A stretch of DNA of 64,000 bases from Bermanella sp049115935 (GTDB taxonomy: Bacteria; Pseudomonadota; Gammaproteobacteria; Pseudomonadales; Oceanobacteraceae): assembly GCA_049115935.1 (NCBI GenBank), contig JAGDZK010000016.1, forward strand, positions 1 through 64,000, written 5' to 3'. Both the position numbers and the translations under genes were made by a program. Under the pieces are notes generated by a model. The model searched no databases. It was not told the origin of the DNA and was given only the letters and a program-made list of their open reading frames with translations. Position 1 is the stretch's first letter, and every line of letters begins with the position of its first letter. This document shows positions 50,833 through 59,266 of the stretch, piece by piece.

Positions 50833-51906
50833 TTATGCATCAGAGATGCTTTTTTGTTTGTAATGCAAAGGGGCGACACCAAACCATCGTTTAAACGCAC
50901 GACTAAAGCTTGAAGCATTTAAGTAACCAAGTTCATGTGCAATGTCATCAAGTGAACAATCATTGGATTGAATGCGTTTTAAAGCCAAACGTTTACGCTC
51001 GTTTTCAAGTAACGTTTTGTAATTTACATCATGGTTTTGTAAGTGCCGACGAAGACTACGTGGACTCATATGCATATTTTGAGCGAGGTTCTCTAAAGAC
51101 ACTTGAGTAAAAGGCATGTCTCGTATGACTTTTTTTACGCGTTTAATAAGTATCTCATCAGATTGCATTTGACTAAGGTGTTGCTGGCAAAGTTTTTCAT
51201 TTTCGCTGGCAGCCAACGCGTTCGAAAATATAATGGATTGCTTTAATGTATGGGCTGGAAATAAGACACGGTTATGTTTGCAATTAAAACGTACTGGGTT
51301 ATTAAAAAATTCTTCAAATACAGTTTGATTACCAGGGCAGGGATAATTGAATTCAATTTCAATGTCCATGTGTGCTTGGCCAAGACAAAATCGTCCAAGA
51401 CAAAATAATGCAGAGAATGTGAACTCAATAAAGTGAGGTAAAATTTTGCCTAGAGGGATTTTTTCTTCAATGGTAAAAATGCCACCGTCTTCATCGCTTT
51501 CAAAATTAAAATGCAAAAGTTGAGTAAACAACGATTGGTAAACCTCGAGCAATGCCATGGCTTGGTTGGGGTTGTCACTGCTCATCACGCGGCAAGCCAA
51601 TACCCCATCGTGGTTTATAAAAAATTGCTCCCCCAGTTTTAGCGCATAACTTTTGTCTAAGGTTAAGTGCCGTGCGTTGGTGAGTAGACGACGGTACTGC
51701 TCTAACACAACCGTGTGATCTAACTGAATGAAGTCATTTAACGTGATGCCAGTATCCGCTAGCAACGCTTCTAACTTCACCCCTTGGGTGACTAATAGTT
51801 TCACCAATGGCTTAAAATTGGCAACGGGAATACCAAAATCTTGCATGCCCTGATGCATGACATCGGGTGTGCTTAAACTTATATATGAGGCAATACGATT
51901 CGACAT
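50833..51906 (-). CDS. AraC-family regulator, OruR/ArgR type
   Basis: A 357-residue AraC/XylS regulator. The N-terminal two thirds resemble the arabinose-binding-like dimerisation domain (PF12625) of OruR-type regulators. The C-terminal double helix-turn-helix (about 255-350) contains VSLENLAQNMHMSPRSLRRHLQ and LDDIAHELGYLNASSFSRAF. It is followed by a 229-base gap and then the secreted hydrolase gene on the same strand, making that gene a plausible target. The 256 bases upstream of it show nothing clear. Confidence 0.92.
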   Translation of the reverse strand: MSNRIASYISLSTPDVMHQGMQDFGIPVANFKPLVKLLVTQGVKLEALLADTGITLNDFIQLDHTVVLEQYRRLLTNARHLTLDKSYALKLGEQFFINHDGVLACRVMSSDNPNQAMALLEVYQSLFTQLLHFNFESDEDGGIFTIEEKIPLGKILPHFIEFTFSALFCLGRFCLGQAHMDIEIEFNYPCPGNQTVFEEFFNNPVRFNCKHNRVLFPAHTLKQSIIFSNALAASENEKLCQQHLSQMQSDEILIKRVKKVIRDMPFTQVSLENLAQNMHMSPRSLRRHLQNHDVNYKTLLENERKRLALKRIQSNDCSLDDIAHELGYLNASSFSRAFKRWFGVAPLHYKQKSISDA

Positions 51907-52162
51907 GAGTGTGGGGCATCACTCTTTATTATTATTTTGTTTGTTTATTAGGCTACTCGCGAATCACGGTTTAGGGAATCAGTAGTATCGCTTTGGCTTA
52001 AAAAGATGATGAAATTGTCATAATAAGTCAGTGATATTGTGACCATGGTTTTAAAAAAAACAGGCTGTAAATAACAAAAGTCAGTTATCAGTCGCTAAAT
52101 TAGACTGCGCTTATATAGGCTTCGCGATAGTAATTAAGTAATTTTGATATCAGGTTTAAAGG

Positions 52163-52696
52163 CTATTTTAGTAAATAACCTTCAACTTCTTTTGCCCATT
52201 CAAGCCATGCTTTTTCACCCAGAATCCCGCGTCGTAATGTGAGATAGGGCAATTCATAAGGCTGCTTTTTGCTTTGGCTTAAGGCTAAAAACTCGTGTTC
52301 TAATGCTAAAAAGGTATCGAGCATGCGCTGATGAATGACCTTGTGTGTATTGAGTTCAGCCAGCATTGTGGGTTTGTCGATTAAGTGGCCTGCGTACATT
52401 TTTACTAATAATGCATCATTTACTTTATCGACTTTAACAGGGTTTTCTAGCCAGCTTACTAAGGCGTCATGGCCCGCTTGGGTCATGTGATAAACCTTGC
52501 GATCGGGTTTGCCTTGTTGGGGTTCTAAAGTGCATTCAATTAAACCATCTTGATGCAGCGCTTTTAACTGGCTGTAAATTTGCTGATGGCTGGCGTTCCA
52601 AAAAAAACCAAGTCGCGCCTTAAAGCGCTTGAGTAGGTCGTATCCTGAACCTTCTTCGGTTTCAAGTAAGGTTAAAATGGCGTGTTTAAGGGACAT
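52163..52696 (-). CDS. PadR-family transcriptional regulator
   Basis: A 177-residue PadR regulator of the group with a C-terminal Vir-like domain. The winged helix is MSLKHAILTLLETEEGSGYDLLKRF ... HQQIYSQLKALHQDGLIE (written in two parts), with wing GKPDRKVYHMTQAG. I place the start at ATG 52696; the longer frame runs through the operator region and is unlike the family. It is divergent from the FAD oxidoreductase gene with 156 bases between starts, containing two matching palindromes that are its probable binding sites. It likely represses both genes. Confidence 0.92.
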   Translation of the reverse strand: MSLKHAILTLLETEEGSGYDLLKRFKARLGFFWNASHQQIYSQLKALHQDGLIECTLEPQQGKPDRKVYHMTQAGHDALVSWLENPVKVDKVNDALLVKMYAGHLIDKPTMLAELNTHKVIHQRMLDTFLALEHEFLALSQSKKQPYELPYLTLRRGILGEKAWLEWAKEVEGYLLK

Positions 52697-52745
52697 GGTG
52701 CGTATCAAGACTGAATAAGCGCAAAGTGTATGATGCTTAAGTCTT

Positions 52746-52765
52746 ATATGCAAATAGTTGCATAT
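52746..52765. promoter_or_regulatory. Operator palindrome 1 (probable PadR site)
   Basis: TATGCAA-ATAG-TTGCATA, extended by A/T to a 20-base perfect inverted repeat with a four-base spacer. It is centred 50 bases from an almost identical site and lies in the PadR/oxidoreductase intergenic region. Confidence 0.85.
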
Positions 52766-52795
52766 GCCGATAAGGCGTCTTACACTCAGATCACA

Positions 52796-52815
52796 ATATG
52801 CAATAAGTTGCATAT
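52796..52815. promoter_or_regulatory. Operator palindrome 2 (probable PadR site)
   Basis: TATGCAA-TAAG-TTGCATA, the same arms as the first site with a different spacer, about 38 bases before the oxidoreductase start. A further half-site ATGCAA occurs at 52829-52834. Identical arms make chance unlikely. Confidence 0.85.
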
Positions 52816-52852
52816 AAAAATAACAATAATGCAAATGACAGTGGAGCGCTTC

Positions 52853-54523
52853 ATGGCAAAAGTAAAGGTGAGAACGGGCAAACGTTATCGTAGTGGTCGT
52901 GCGGATGATCATTATGATGCCATTGTGGTTGGGTCGGGCATTGGCGGCTTAACCAATGCGGCCTTATTGTCGCTAATGGGCAAAAAAGTATGCGTGCTTG
53001 AACAGCATTACACCGCGGGTGGTTTTACCCATGCTTATGAACGTGAAGGGTATGAATGGGATGTGGGTGTGCATTACATTGGTGAGGTACACAAACCAAG
53101 CTCCCTCAAACGCATTTTTGATACCATCAGTGAAGGGCGCTTAAAGTGGGCGGCGATGGAGCCTGTATACGATAAAATTATTATTGCAGGCAAAGAATTT
53201 GATTTTGTGGCGGGGCGTGACAATTTTATTAATGAGCTGAGCAAACACTTTCCTGATGAACGTAAAAATATTGAAACTTATGTGGCGCTTATTCGAAAAA
53301 TATCCACGCAAACCCCTAAATTTTTTGCCGCTCAAGCCATGCCAAAATGGTTAGGCGTGTTGTACAACACAGTACGTCCGTTATTAGTGGATAAATCTTT
53401 TTTTAAAACCACTCGCGACGTGTTAGAAGGGATTACACAAAATCAAGAATTGATCAGTGTATTAACCGGGCAGTGGGGTGACTACGGTCAAACCCCAAAC
53501 GAAGCGGCTTTTATGATGCATGCGCTAATCGCAAAACATTATTTAGCGGGTGGTGCCTACCCTGTGGGTGGCGCGTCTGAAATTGCACGAACCATTATTC
53601 CGACCATTCAAAAAAGTGGCGGTGAGGTTTTTACCTATGCCGAAGTTGATGAGCTATTGGTTGAAAATAATGTTTGTCGTGGTGTGAAAATGACCAATGG
53701 TGATGAAATAAAAGCCGATGTGGTGTTCACTAATGTTGGCTTCATGAATACGGTAAAACGCTTATTTCCACAGGCAAGTCGTCAGCAGCATAAAGTTGAT
53801 AAATGGATAAATACCGATGCTATTGAGTATTCAAAATCGACCCATTGTTTGTATGCGGGTTTTAAAGGTACTGCCAAAGAGCTGGGGTTAAATACCACCA
53901 ATCTGTGGATTTACCCAAATGGTGATCACGATGCTAACGTCGCTAATTATGTTAAAGATAGCTCGAATCCATTGCCGCTGATTTATGTCTCGTTTCCGTC
54001 ATCAAAAGACCCTGATTGGGAAAATCGCTTTCCAGGAAAAAGTACCGTTGAAATTGTCACCATTGCAAATATGAATGATTATGAGCAATGGAATGGCTCT
54101 ACCTGGCAACAACGTGGCGATGATTATGAAGCAAAAAAAGAGCAGCTTTCACAGCAACTGCTCGAAGTTTTATTTGAGCGTTTACCACAGTTACGTGATG
54201 CATTGGATTATTGTGAATTTTCTACCCCGCTTTCAACTCAGTTTTATCAGTTGAATGCAAAAGGTGAGATTTATGGGTTAGATCATTTTGTTGATCGCTT
54301 TAAACAGTCGTGTTTGCACCCACAAATGCCCATTAAAAACCTGTATATGACAGGCGCAGACGCCATGACAGCCGGTGTTGGTGGTGGCTTAATGGGGGGC
54401 GTAATGAGTACCATGTGTATGCTTGGGCTTAAAAAAGGCAAAGCGGTAATGGATTTATTCAAAAACTATCAAGCGCCAAAACCAGAGCAGAACCAGCCTC
54501 AAGGTAAACAAAAAGCCGCTTAA
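52853..54523 (+). CDS. Carotenoid/retinoid FAD oxidoreductase (RetSat-like)
   Basis: About 556 residues of the phytoene desaturase/retinol saturase-like FAD family. The N-terminal dinucleotide motif is VVGSGIGGLTNAALLSLMGKKV, with EQHYTAGGFTHAYEREGYEWDVG; the C-terminal FAD contact is LYMTGADAMTAGVGGGLMGG. I chose ATG 52853 with GTGGAG eight bases before; an upstream extension reads through the operators. No crt genes are nearby, so the substrate is not a known carotenoid pathway; a lipid or terpenoid saturase is possible. It is divergent from padR and closed by a terminator. Confidence 0.87.
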   Translation: MAKVKVRTGKRYRSGRADDHYDAIVVGSGIGGLTNAALLSLMGKKVCVLEQHYTAGGFTHAYEREGYEWDVGVHYIGEVHKPSSLKRIFDTISEGRLKWAAMEPVYDKIIIAGKEFDFVAGRDNFINELSKHFPDERKNIETYVALIRKISTQTPKFFAAQAMPKWLGVLYNTVRPLLVDKSFFKTTRDVLEGITQNQELISVLTGQWGDYGQTPNEAAFMMHALIAKHYLAGGAYPVGGASEIARTIIPTIQKSGGEVFTYAEVDELLVENNVCRGVKMTNGDEIKADVVFTNVGFMNTVKRLFPQASRQQHKVDKWINTDAIEYSKSTHCLYAGFKGTAKELGLNTTNLWIYPNGDHDANVANYVKDSSNPLPLIYVSFPSSKDPDWENRFPGKSTVEIVTIANMNDYEQWNGSTWQQRGDDYEAKKEQLSQQLLEVLFERLPQLRDALDYCEFSTPLSTQFYQLNAKGEIYGLDHFVDRFKQSCLHPQMPIKNLYMTGADAMTAGVGGGLMGGVMSTMCMLGLKKGKAVMDLFKNYQAPKPEQNQPQGKQKAA

Positions 54524-54549
54524 TTAAGTGCTGAATGTTTGTGTGTTAG

Positions 54550-54576
54550 AATGCCCATCTTTGATGGGCATTTTTA
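54550..54576 (+). terminator. Intrinsic terminator after the FAD oxidoreductase gene
   Basis: Stem ATGCCCATC (54551-54559) with GATGGGCAT (54563-54571) around TTT, followed by TTTT-rich sequence. It begins 27 bases after the stop. Confidence 0.9.
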
Positions 54577-54591
54577 TTTTATAGGCTTGAT

Positions 54592-55233
54592 ATGTTGGGT
54601 GTGCTGTATTCGTTTCGTCGTTGTCCTTATGCTATGCGTGCGCGTTTGGCTATTGCCATGTGTTTAGCGCCGGACAGTGTTGAATTACGCGAGGTGGTTT
54701 TAAAAGACAAGCCCCAAGCTATGCTGGATATTAGCCCAAAGGGCACCGTGCCGGTTTTGCAATTACCGCAACGTGTGATTGAAGAAAGTATCGATATTAT
54801 GCACTTTGCATTATCACAAAATAAAACTAAACAAACTTCGTTATACCCAGATAACCTTAAAAATGAAATTGATGAACTGATTGCTATTAATGACGGTGAC
54901 TTTAAGTGGGCACTTGATCGTTATAAGTATGCAGACCGGTATGAAGAGAGTGAAATTTTTTATCGTAAAAAAGGTGAAGAGTTTTTAGCATTGCTAAATG
55001 AAAAGCTCACCCAGCATAAAAATATATTCTGTGACGATGTGAGTTTAGCGGATTTAGCTATTTTTCCATTTGTAAGGCAATTTGCTCATGTGAATAAAGC
55101 TTGGTTTGAAAATAGTGAGTATGTGTTTTTAAAGGATTGGCTAAACCACTGGCTGAGCTGTGATGTATTTAACCGTATCATGACTAAACATAAACAATGG
55201 CAGCCAGATGCTGACATTGTTTATTTTCCTTAA
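54592..55233 (+). CDS. Glutathione S-transferase family protein
   Basis: A 213-residue protein with a thioredoxin-fold N-terminal domain (VLYSFRRCPYAMRARLAI, a CPYAMR motif like glutaredoxin 2/stringent starvation protein-type GSTs; SPKGTVPVL; EESIDIM) and an all-helical C-terminal domain. The CPYA motif suggests thiol transfer rather than classic conjugation. It ends one base before the stop of the convergent lipoprotein gene. Confidence 0.88.
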   Translation: MLGVLYSFRRCPYAMRARLAIAMCLAPDSVELREVVLKDKPQAMLDISPKGTVPVLQLPQRVIEESIDIMHFALSQNKTKQTSLYPDNLKNEIDELIAINDGDFKWALDRYKYADRYEESEIFYRKKGEEFLALLNEKLTQHKNIFCDDVSLADLAIFPFVRQFAHVNKAWFENSEYVFLKDWLNHWLSCDVFNRIMTKHKQWQPDADIVYFP

Positions 55234-55234
55234 G

Positions 55235-56047
55235 CTAAGCAGCTTCTTCGGCAGCGTCATCTTCTGCGGCATTCTCTTCTTCGGCGGCTTCATCGCCATC
55301 TGCTGCTGTTGCAGTGGTGTCTGGCTCAAATTTCATCCACATAAATTCGTTTGGTTGCTCAGCAATAAAATGTAAATTACCCTCGCCATCAATCAGAGCA
55401 AAACCCTCGGTAGGAATATCTACCGGCTGGTTGAATGAATCGCATAATTTACGCTCGATAAAGAGTTTTAAAAAATCTCCGCTGAAACTTTCTAGTTTCC
55501 CTTTCCATTGACAGCCAGTGGCGCTGTCACTGCCTTGAAGACCCCCTGCATCGTTTATGTACATGACGGAATCAGTGGTGGTCCAAGTGCCGCGCACTTG
55601 TTTTAGGCTCATGCTGGATATCTGGCCGGTATCCAATTCTAGGGTGGCACTGCCTGAGCGGCCATTGCCATCAAAGTTAATAAATAGGCTCTGCTGCGTT
55701 GCAAATAACGCATCCACTTCAATGCGGTTACTGCTACGGGCGCCCACATAAAAATTGTTGGTGGTGTCTGGTTCGGCGTAGCTATAAATCGTGGTATCTA
55801 ACAGGGCGCTATTATTTTCAAGGGCTTCATAGGTGCCAATATGGGCTTCATCTTCACGCAGAATAAAGACTTGTTCTTCAAAAAATACAACGGTGGTGGT
55901 TAAGGCTTCAGTCACGTCTTGTTCTTCGGTTTCACCTAGCCATAACCCTTTTAATTGGGCGGGTCCACTTGAGCTGCTGTCATCCAATGCCCCGCAACCC
56001 GTACTCAAGGCAATTACTGCGATTAGGAAATACTTCAAAACGGCCAT
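55235..56047 (-). CDS. Lipoprotein with acidic C-terminal tail
   Basis: About 270 residues, starting at ATG 56047. A lipoprotein signal ends in LSTGC, then Ser-rich DDSSSSG. The body is likely beta-rich (LKGLWLGETEEQ, RGTWTTTDSVMYINDAGG). The last 25 or so residues are almost wholly Glu, Asp and Ala, an unusual extension that could bind cations or be a surface tail. Family not recognised; the GLWLG/RGTWTT pattern suggests repeated lipocalin-like or beta-sandwich units. It is convergent with the GST gene. Confidence 0.75.
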   Translation of the reverse strand: MAVLKYFLIAVIALSTGCGALDDSSSSGPAQLKGLWLGETEEQDVTEALTTTVVFFEEQVFILREDEAHIGTYEALENNSALLDTTIYSYAEPDTTNNFYVGARSSNRIEVDALFATQQSLFINFDGNGRSGSATLELDTGQISSMSLKQVRGTWTTTDSVMYINDAGGLQGSDSATGCQWKGKLESFSGDFLKLFIERKLCDSFNQPVDIPTEGFALIDGEGNLHFIAEQPNEFMWMKFEPDTTATAADGDEAAEEENAAEDDAAEEAA

Positions 56048-56237
56048 GTTCTTATCCAATCAATACCTTTAATAAGCATAGCACCGCTTTTTTAAATATG
56101 GCTTTTGATTACTAAGTAATGTTACTGGCTTTTATTAGAACAGATTGGCATACGGTGGAATGAAAACGGGCTTCTATACTGGTTAAACATGCTAGTGGTT
56201 TCGAGAGGGAACTCTCTTATCAGCAAAAGGTTTAGCT

Positions 56238-58046
56238 ATGAAAACGATGTTAGCTAGGTGTTTATTATTCCCATTGGTTTTAATAAGTACTTTTTCTTGG
56301 TCCAGTGTGACCTCAACATTCGACTCCAGTAACCGTATTATTGGTGGCGTGCAACATACTGAAAGGTACCCGTGGATGGTATCCATCGCTCGGGGTTCTC
56401 ACTTTTGTGGTGGCGTACTCATTGCCAAGGACTGGGTGCTCACGGCGGCTCATTGTCTTGATGATAAAACAGCTGAAGAGTTAACCCTTTATATTGGCCT
56501 AGATAATTTATCTCAAGTTTCCAGTGGTGATATGCGCAAAGCAGATTGGTTTTTGATTCACCCAGATTACAACGATAAATTATTTTATAGTGACTTAGCC
56601 ATTATCAAGCTTGCGCAAAGCTCCACAAAAACTCCCATTGATATCTTAAGTCGACAGGACACTGTGGCACTTCAACAGAATGAACAACTGCGCATATTAG
56701 GCTGGGGTGTGACGGATACCGGTTCTACTTCGCGCGTGCTTCAACAAGTGGATGTCAGCTTTCAGCGCGATAACATTTGTAATAGCACGTACCCAATTAG
56801 CAGTATTTCGGATTACTGGGATCGCAGCTTTTGTGCAGGTGAAGTCAGTGGTGGCAAAGACTCTTGTCAGGGCGATAGTGGCGGCCCCATTTTAGTGAAA
56901 GCAAATGATGAATGGGCCCTAACGGGTTTAGTGAGTTGGGGCAGTGGTTGTGCTGAAGCTGGTTTATATGGGGTGTATACCGAGGTATCAGCCATGGCCG
57001 ATTGGATTGAGCAGCGTCACAGTGGTGTGACGTTATTAGGTGAAGAAAAACTAGGATTTGTCGGGGAGAATAGAGCTAAGCCTGGTACGTTTACTCTGCT
57101 TAATTTGTCTGGCCAGGCGCAGGCCATCAGTAGTAAAGAGGTAAATAATATTTACTTTGATATTGATGAATCTAACTGGCTGTTAGGTGATTCTGTTCCT
57201 AGTGGTTCTGCCTGTGAATTTAAAGTCAATGCCCAGGGAGATTATACCGGTGAACATTCAGCGTTACTGACATTAGAGGTTGGTGACTACGAAGTCTCTC
57301 ACCCGCTTAATTCAAAAGTATTGAATCAAATATCTGCTACGGCATTGGATACCGACTGGGAATTTTTTAGCGGTACCTCAAAAAATACCGAACATGGCGC
57401 CTCTTGGTATCAACAAACGGATGCCGAACAAGGTGGGGTGATGAAATCCGGTAATGCGCCATTAGGGGGCCGTTCTGTTTTATTAACTTACTTAAATGGG
57501 CCTGTGCATACCGAGTCTCAGTATTTAAAATTTGAATCGCAGGTGAACAATGGTGGTAGCAATTATTTGGGGGTGTATGTAAATGAGAAAACCCCTGTGA
57601 TTGTCAATGGCGCAAATTGGTCTAGTTATGCGGTTAAACTTGAGCCGGGGATGAATCATGTGATGTTTATTTATTTTCAATCCATGGTGTCATTGGGTTA
57701 TGTGCAGTTAAATAATTTACGGGTGTGTAGTGATCGTTTTAATGAGTCTACCTGCTCCAGTGCCAGTGGTTATTACAATACAGATGACTTAGCGGTTGTG
57801 GATGATCCAGCTGTAAATGCTTCGCTAGATTCGGTTTGTTCAACTTTGCAATACAGTGACTACACCATTACTTATGCCAATCGTGTTTCTAGTGATGTGG
57901 TGTTTAAAAGCGAAGCCGATCGCTTGTCCAGTAGCAAAGCAACAGGGGGCATGATTGAAAGCCGCCAAGGCAGTGGAGCATTTGACCACTGGGCGATACT
58001 TGTTTTCTTTGTATTAGTGTTTATGCGTAAACCTAAACGGCGGTAA
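56238..58046 (+). CDS. Secreted trypsin-like serine protease with GlyGly-CTERM-like tail
   Basis: A 602-residue S1A protease. After the signal peptide, a zymogen-type cleavage site precedes IIGG (R33/I34). The catalytic triad is H72 (LTAAHCL), D119 (YSDLAIIKL) and S214 (CQGDSGGP), with D208 predicting Lys/Arg specificity. Residues about 270-540 are two or so beta domains. The C terminus is GSGAF followed by a hydrophobic helix and RKPKRR, as in GlyGly-CTERM proteins processed by rhombosortase and exported by type II secretion. The 3' end overlaps the convergent methyltransferase-like gene by 14 bases. Confidence 0.9.
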   Translation: MKTMLARCLLFPLVLISTFSWSSVTSTFDSSNRIIGGVQHTERYPWMVSIARGSHFCGGVLIAKDWVLTAAHCLDDKTAEELTLYIGLDNLSQVSSGDMRKADWFLIHPDYNDKLFYSDLAIIKLAQSSTKTPIDILSRQDTVALQQNEQLRILGWGVTDTGSTSRVLQQVDVSFQRDNICNSTYPISSISDYWDRSFCAGEVSGGKDSCQGDSGGPILVKANDEWALTGLVSWGSGCAEAGLYGVYTEVSAMADWIEQRHSGVTLLGEEKLGFVGENRAKPGTFTLLNLSGQAQAISSKEVNNIYFDIDESNWLLGDSVPSGSACEFKVNAQGDYTGEHSALLTLEVGDYEVSHPLNSKVLNQISATALDTDWEFFSGTSKNTEHGASWYQQTDAEQGGVMKSGNAPLGGRSVLLTYLNGPVHTESQYLKFESQVNNGGSNYLGVYVNEKTPVIVNGANWSSYAVKLEPGMNHVMFIYFQSMVSLGYVQLNNLRVCSDRFNESTCSSASGYYNTDDLAVVDDPAVNASLDSVCSTLQYSDYTITYANRVSSDVVFKSEADRLSSSKATGGMIESRQGSGAFDHWAILVFFVLVFMRKPKRR

Positions 58047-58773
58047 TGTGTTTTAGGCGTTTAATGTAATAACTTAACGAAAACCCTAGTTTTTTGGCTA
58101 GGGTTTTTGTGTTTTTGGGTAATAAAAAGTCTTCATCTGGCAGTGACTTGCCAGCATAAATAATTAAGTTGCCACCGCCGCTGTTGCACATGTAAAGGCA
58201 TTCAAAATCATCGTTTAATTGCTGCAAAATATCGGTGTTTAAGTCATGGTCTAGCCAATAATTAAGCACGAGCCAACCATTTTTTGTAATGCGCTTTGCG
58301 CAACTTCTTAAAAAGTCTCGCTGCATTTGAGATTCATCAATGCCATGGTGATGGTACATATCGGCGACCAATATATCATAGGTATCTTCATTGCTTTGAA
58401 TGTGGCTTAACCCATCACTATGAATCACTGTGAGTCGTTCGTCATGCTTGGGCAGGGCAAAAAAGCGATGAGCCACTCTTATCACATCGGTGCGAAGCTC
58501 CACGGCTTTCATTTTTATTTCGTCACAGGCGTTTAAGAAAGAACATACAAGGGTGCCGCCACCTAGCCCCATTACACAGATGGATTGAGGTTTACAAAAG
58601 AGCAAGCTGAGCATAATTGCGCGGCTGTATTCATGCTGTGGGATGTGGGGTTGAGCTTTTACTTGGCAGCTTTGTTCATGTTCATTGCCAAATGTGAGGT
58701 AGCGTTTGGCTCCGTCATCTAGGACTTCAATGGCGCCATATTCATCAATGGTCTTATGAATGGATTTTAGCAT
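58033..58773 (-). CDS. Spermidine-synthase-like methyltransferase-fold protein
   Basis: A 246-residue protein of the spermidine synthase-like family. The nucleotide-binding glycine loop is VMGLGGGTLVCSFL, with an acidic strand end in VELRTDVIRVAHRFF and VADMYHHHGIDESQMQ in place of the polyamine-synthase gatekeeper. It lacks the N-terminal beta-barrel of SpeE and so may not make polyamines. It overlaps the protease gene at its 3' end. Confidence 0.8.
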   Translation of the reverse strand: MLKSIHKTIDEYGAIEVLDDGAKRYLTFGNEHEQSCQVKAQPHIPQHEYSRAIMLSLLFCKPQSICVMGLGGGTLVCSFLNACDEIKMKAVELRTDVIRVAHRFFALPKHDERLTVIHSDGLSHIQSNEDTYDILVADMYHHHGIDESQMQRDFLRSCAKRITKNGWLVLNYWLDHDLNTDILQQLNDDFECLYMCNSGGGNLIIYAGKSLPDEDFLLPKNTKTLAKKLGFSLSYYIKRLKHITAV

Positions 58774-58931
58774 CTAGCGGATACACCCAAGTTAAGGGCT
58801 GTACTCGTGAGAAATGTGGGCATAGCTAATTTAATGTCCCTTAAAAACTGAGCTAAATGACGATTAAGGGCGCCAATGTTATAGAAGTCTGTATTTGAGT
58901 TAAAGGCTCACAGGGGAAATACGCAGGGCAT

Positions 58932-58955
58932 AAAAAAACCGCCTAATGGCGGTTT
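58932..58955 (-). terminator. Intrinsic terminator after bfd
   Basis: Stem AAACCGCC (58936-58943) with GGCGGTTT (58948-58955) around TAAT. Read on the minus strand it is followed by a run of T, so it terminates transcripts of the bfd gene, whose stop is 23 bases away. Confidence 0.88.
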
Positions 58956-58977
58956 GATGGGGGAGCGGGCGTTTGCG

Positions 58978-59175
58978 CTAGGCCACTTGCGGGATCAGAG
59001 CATCATAAAAAGCGCATTCTTGGCTAGCTTTCACCATTTCTTTGCAGATATTGCCACATTGGCCGCAATCACCGGCAACACCCAGTTCTTCGCGTAACGC
59101 TTTATAGTCAGCGCCATTATCGATGGCTTGCTGAACTTGGCGCTCTGTAATTCCTTTGCAAAGGCACACGTACAT
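58978..59175 (-). CDS. bfd: Bacterioferritin-associated ferredoxin-like protein
   Basis: A 65-residue [2Fe-2S] protein of the BFD type. Ligand cysteines are in MYVCLCKGIT and CGQCGNIC (C-x-C ... C-x2-C). Bfd reduces iron in bacterioferritin to release it, and is usually induced by iron limitation. Start taken at ATG 59175; an upstream extension is not family-like. No bfr gene is next to it. Confidence 0.9.
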   Translation of the reverse strand: MYVCLCKGITERQVQQAIDNGADYKALREELGVAGDCGQCGNICKEMVKASQECAFYDALIPQVA

Positions 59176-59266
59176 AGTGATGAACCCATTAAATTTGTCT
59201 ATGGGTCTAATAGTAGTGTAAATGAGATGGATTATCAATAGCATTGCCATAAGAAATTTTATGCTA

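Noticed and set aside
52697..52912. N-terminal extension of PadR through the divergent region
   Set aside because: It reads through the operators, has no family similarity, and a good start exists at 52696.
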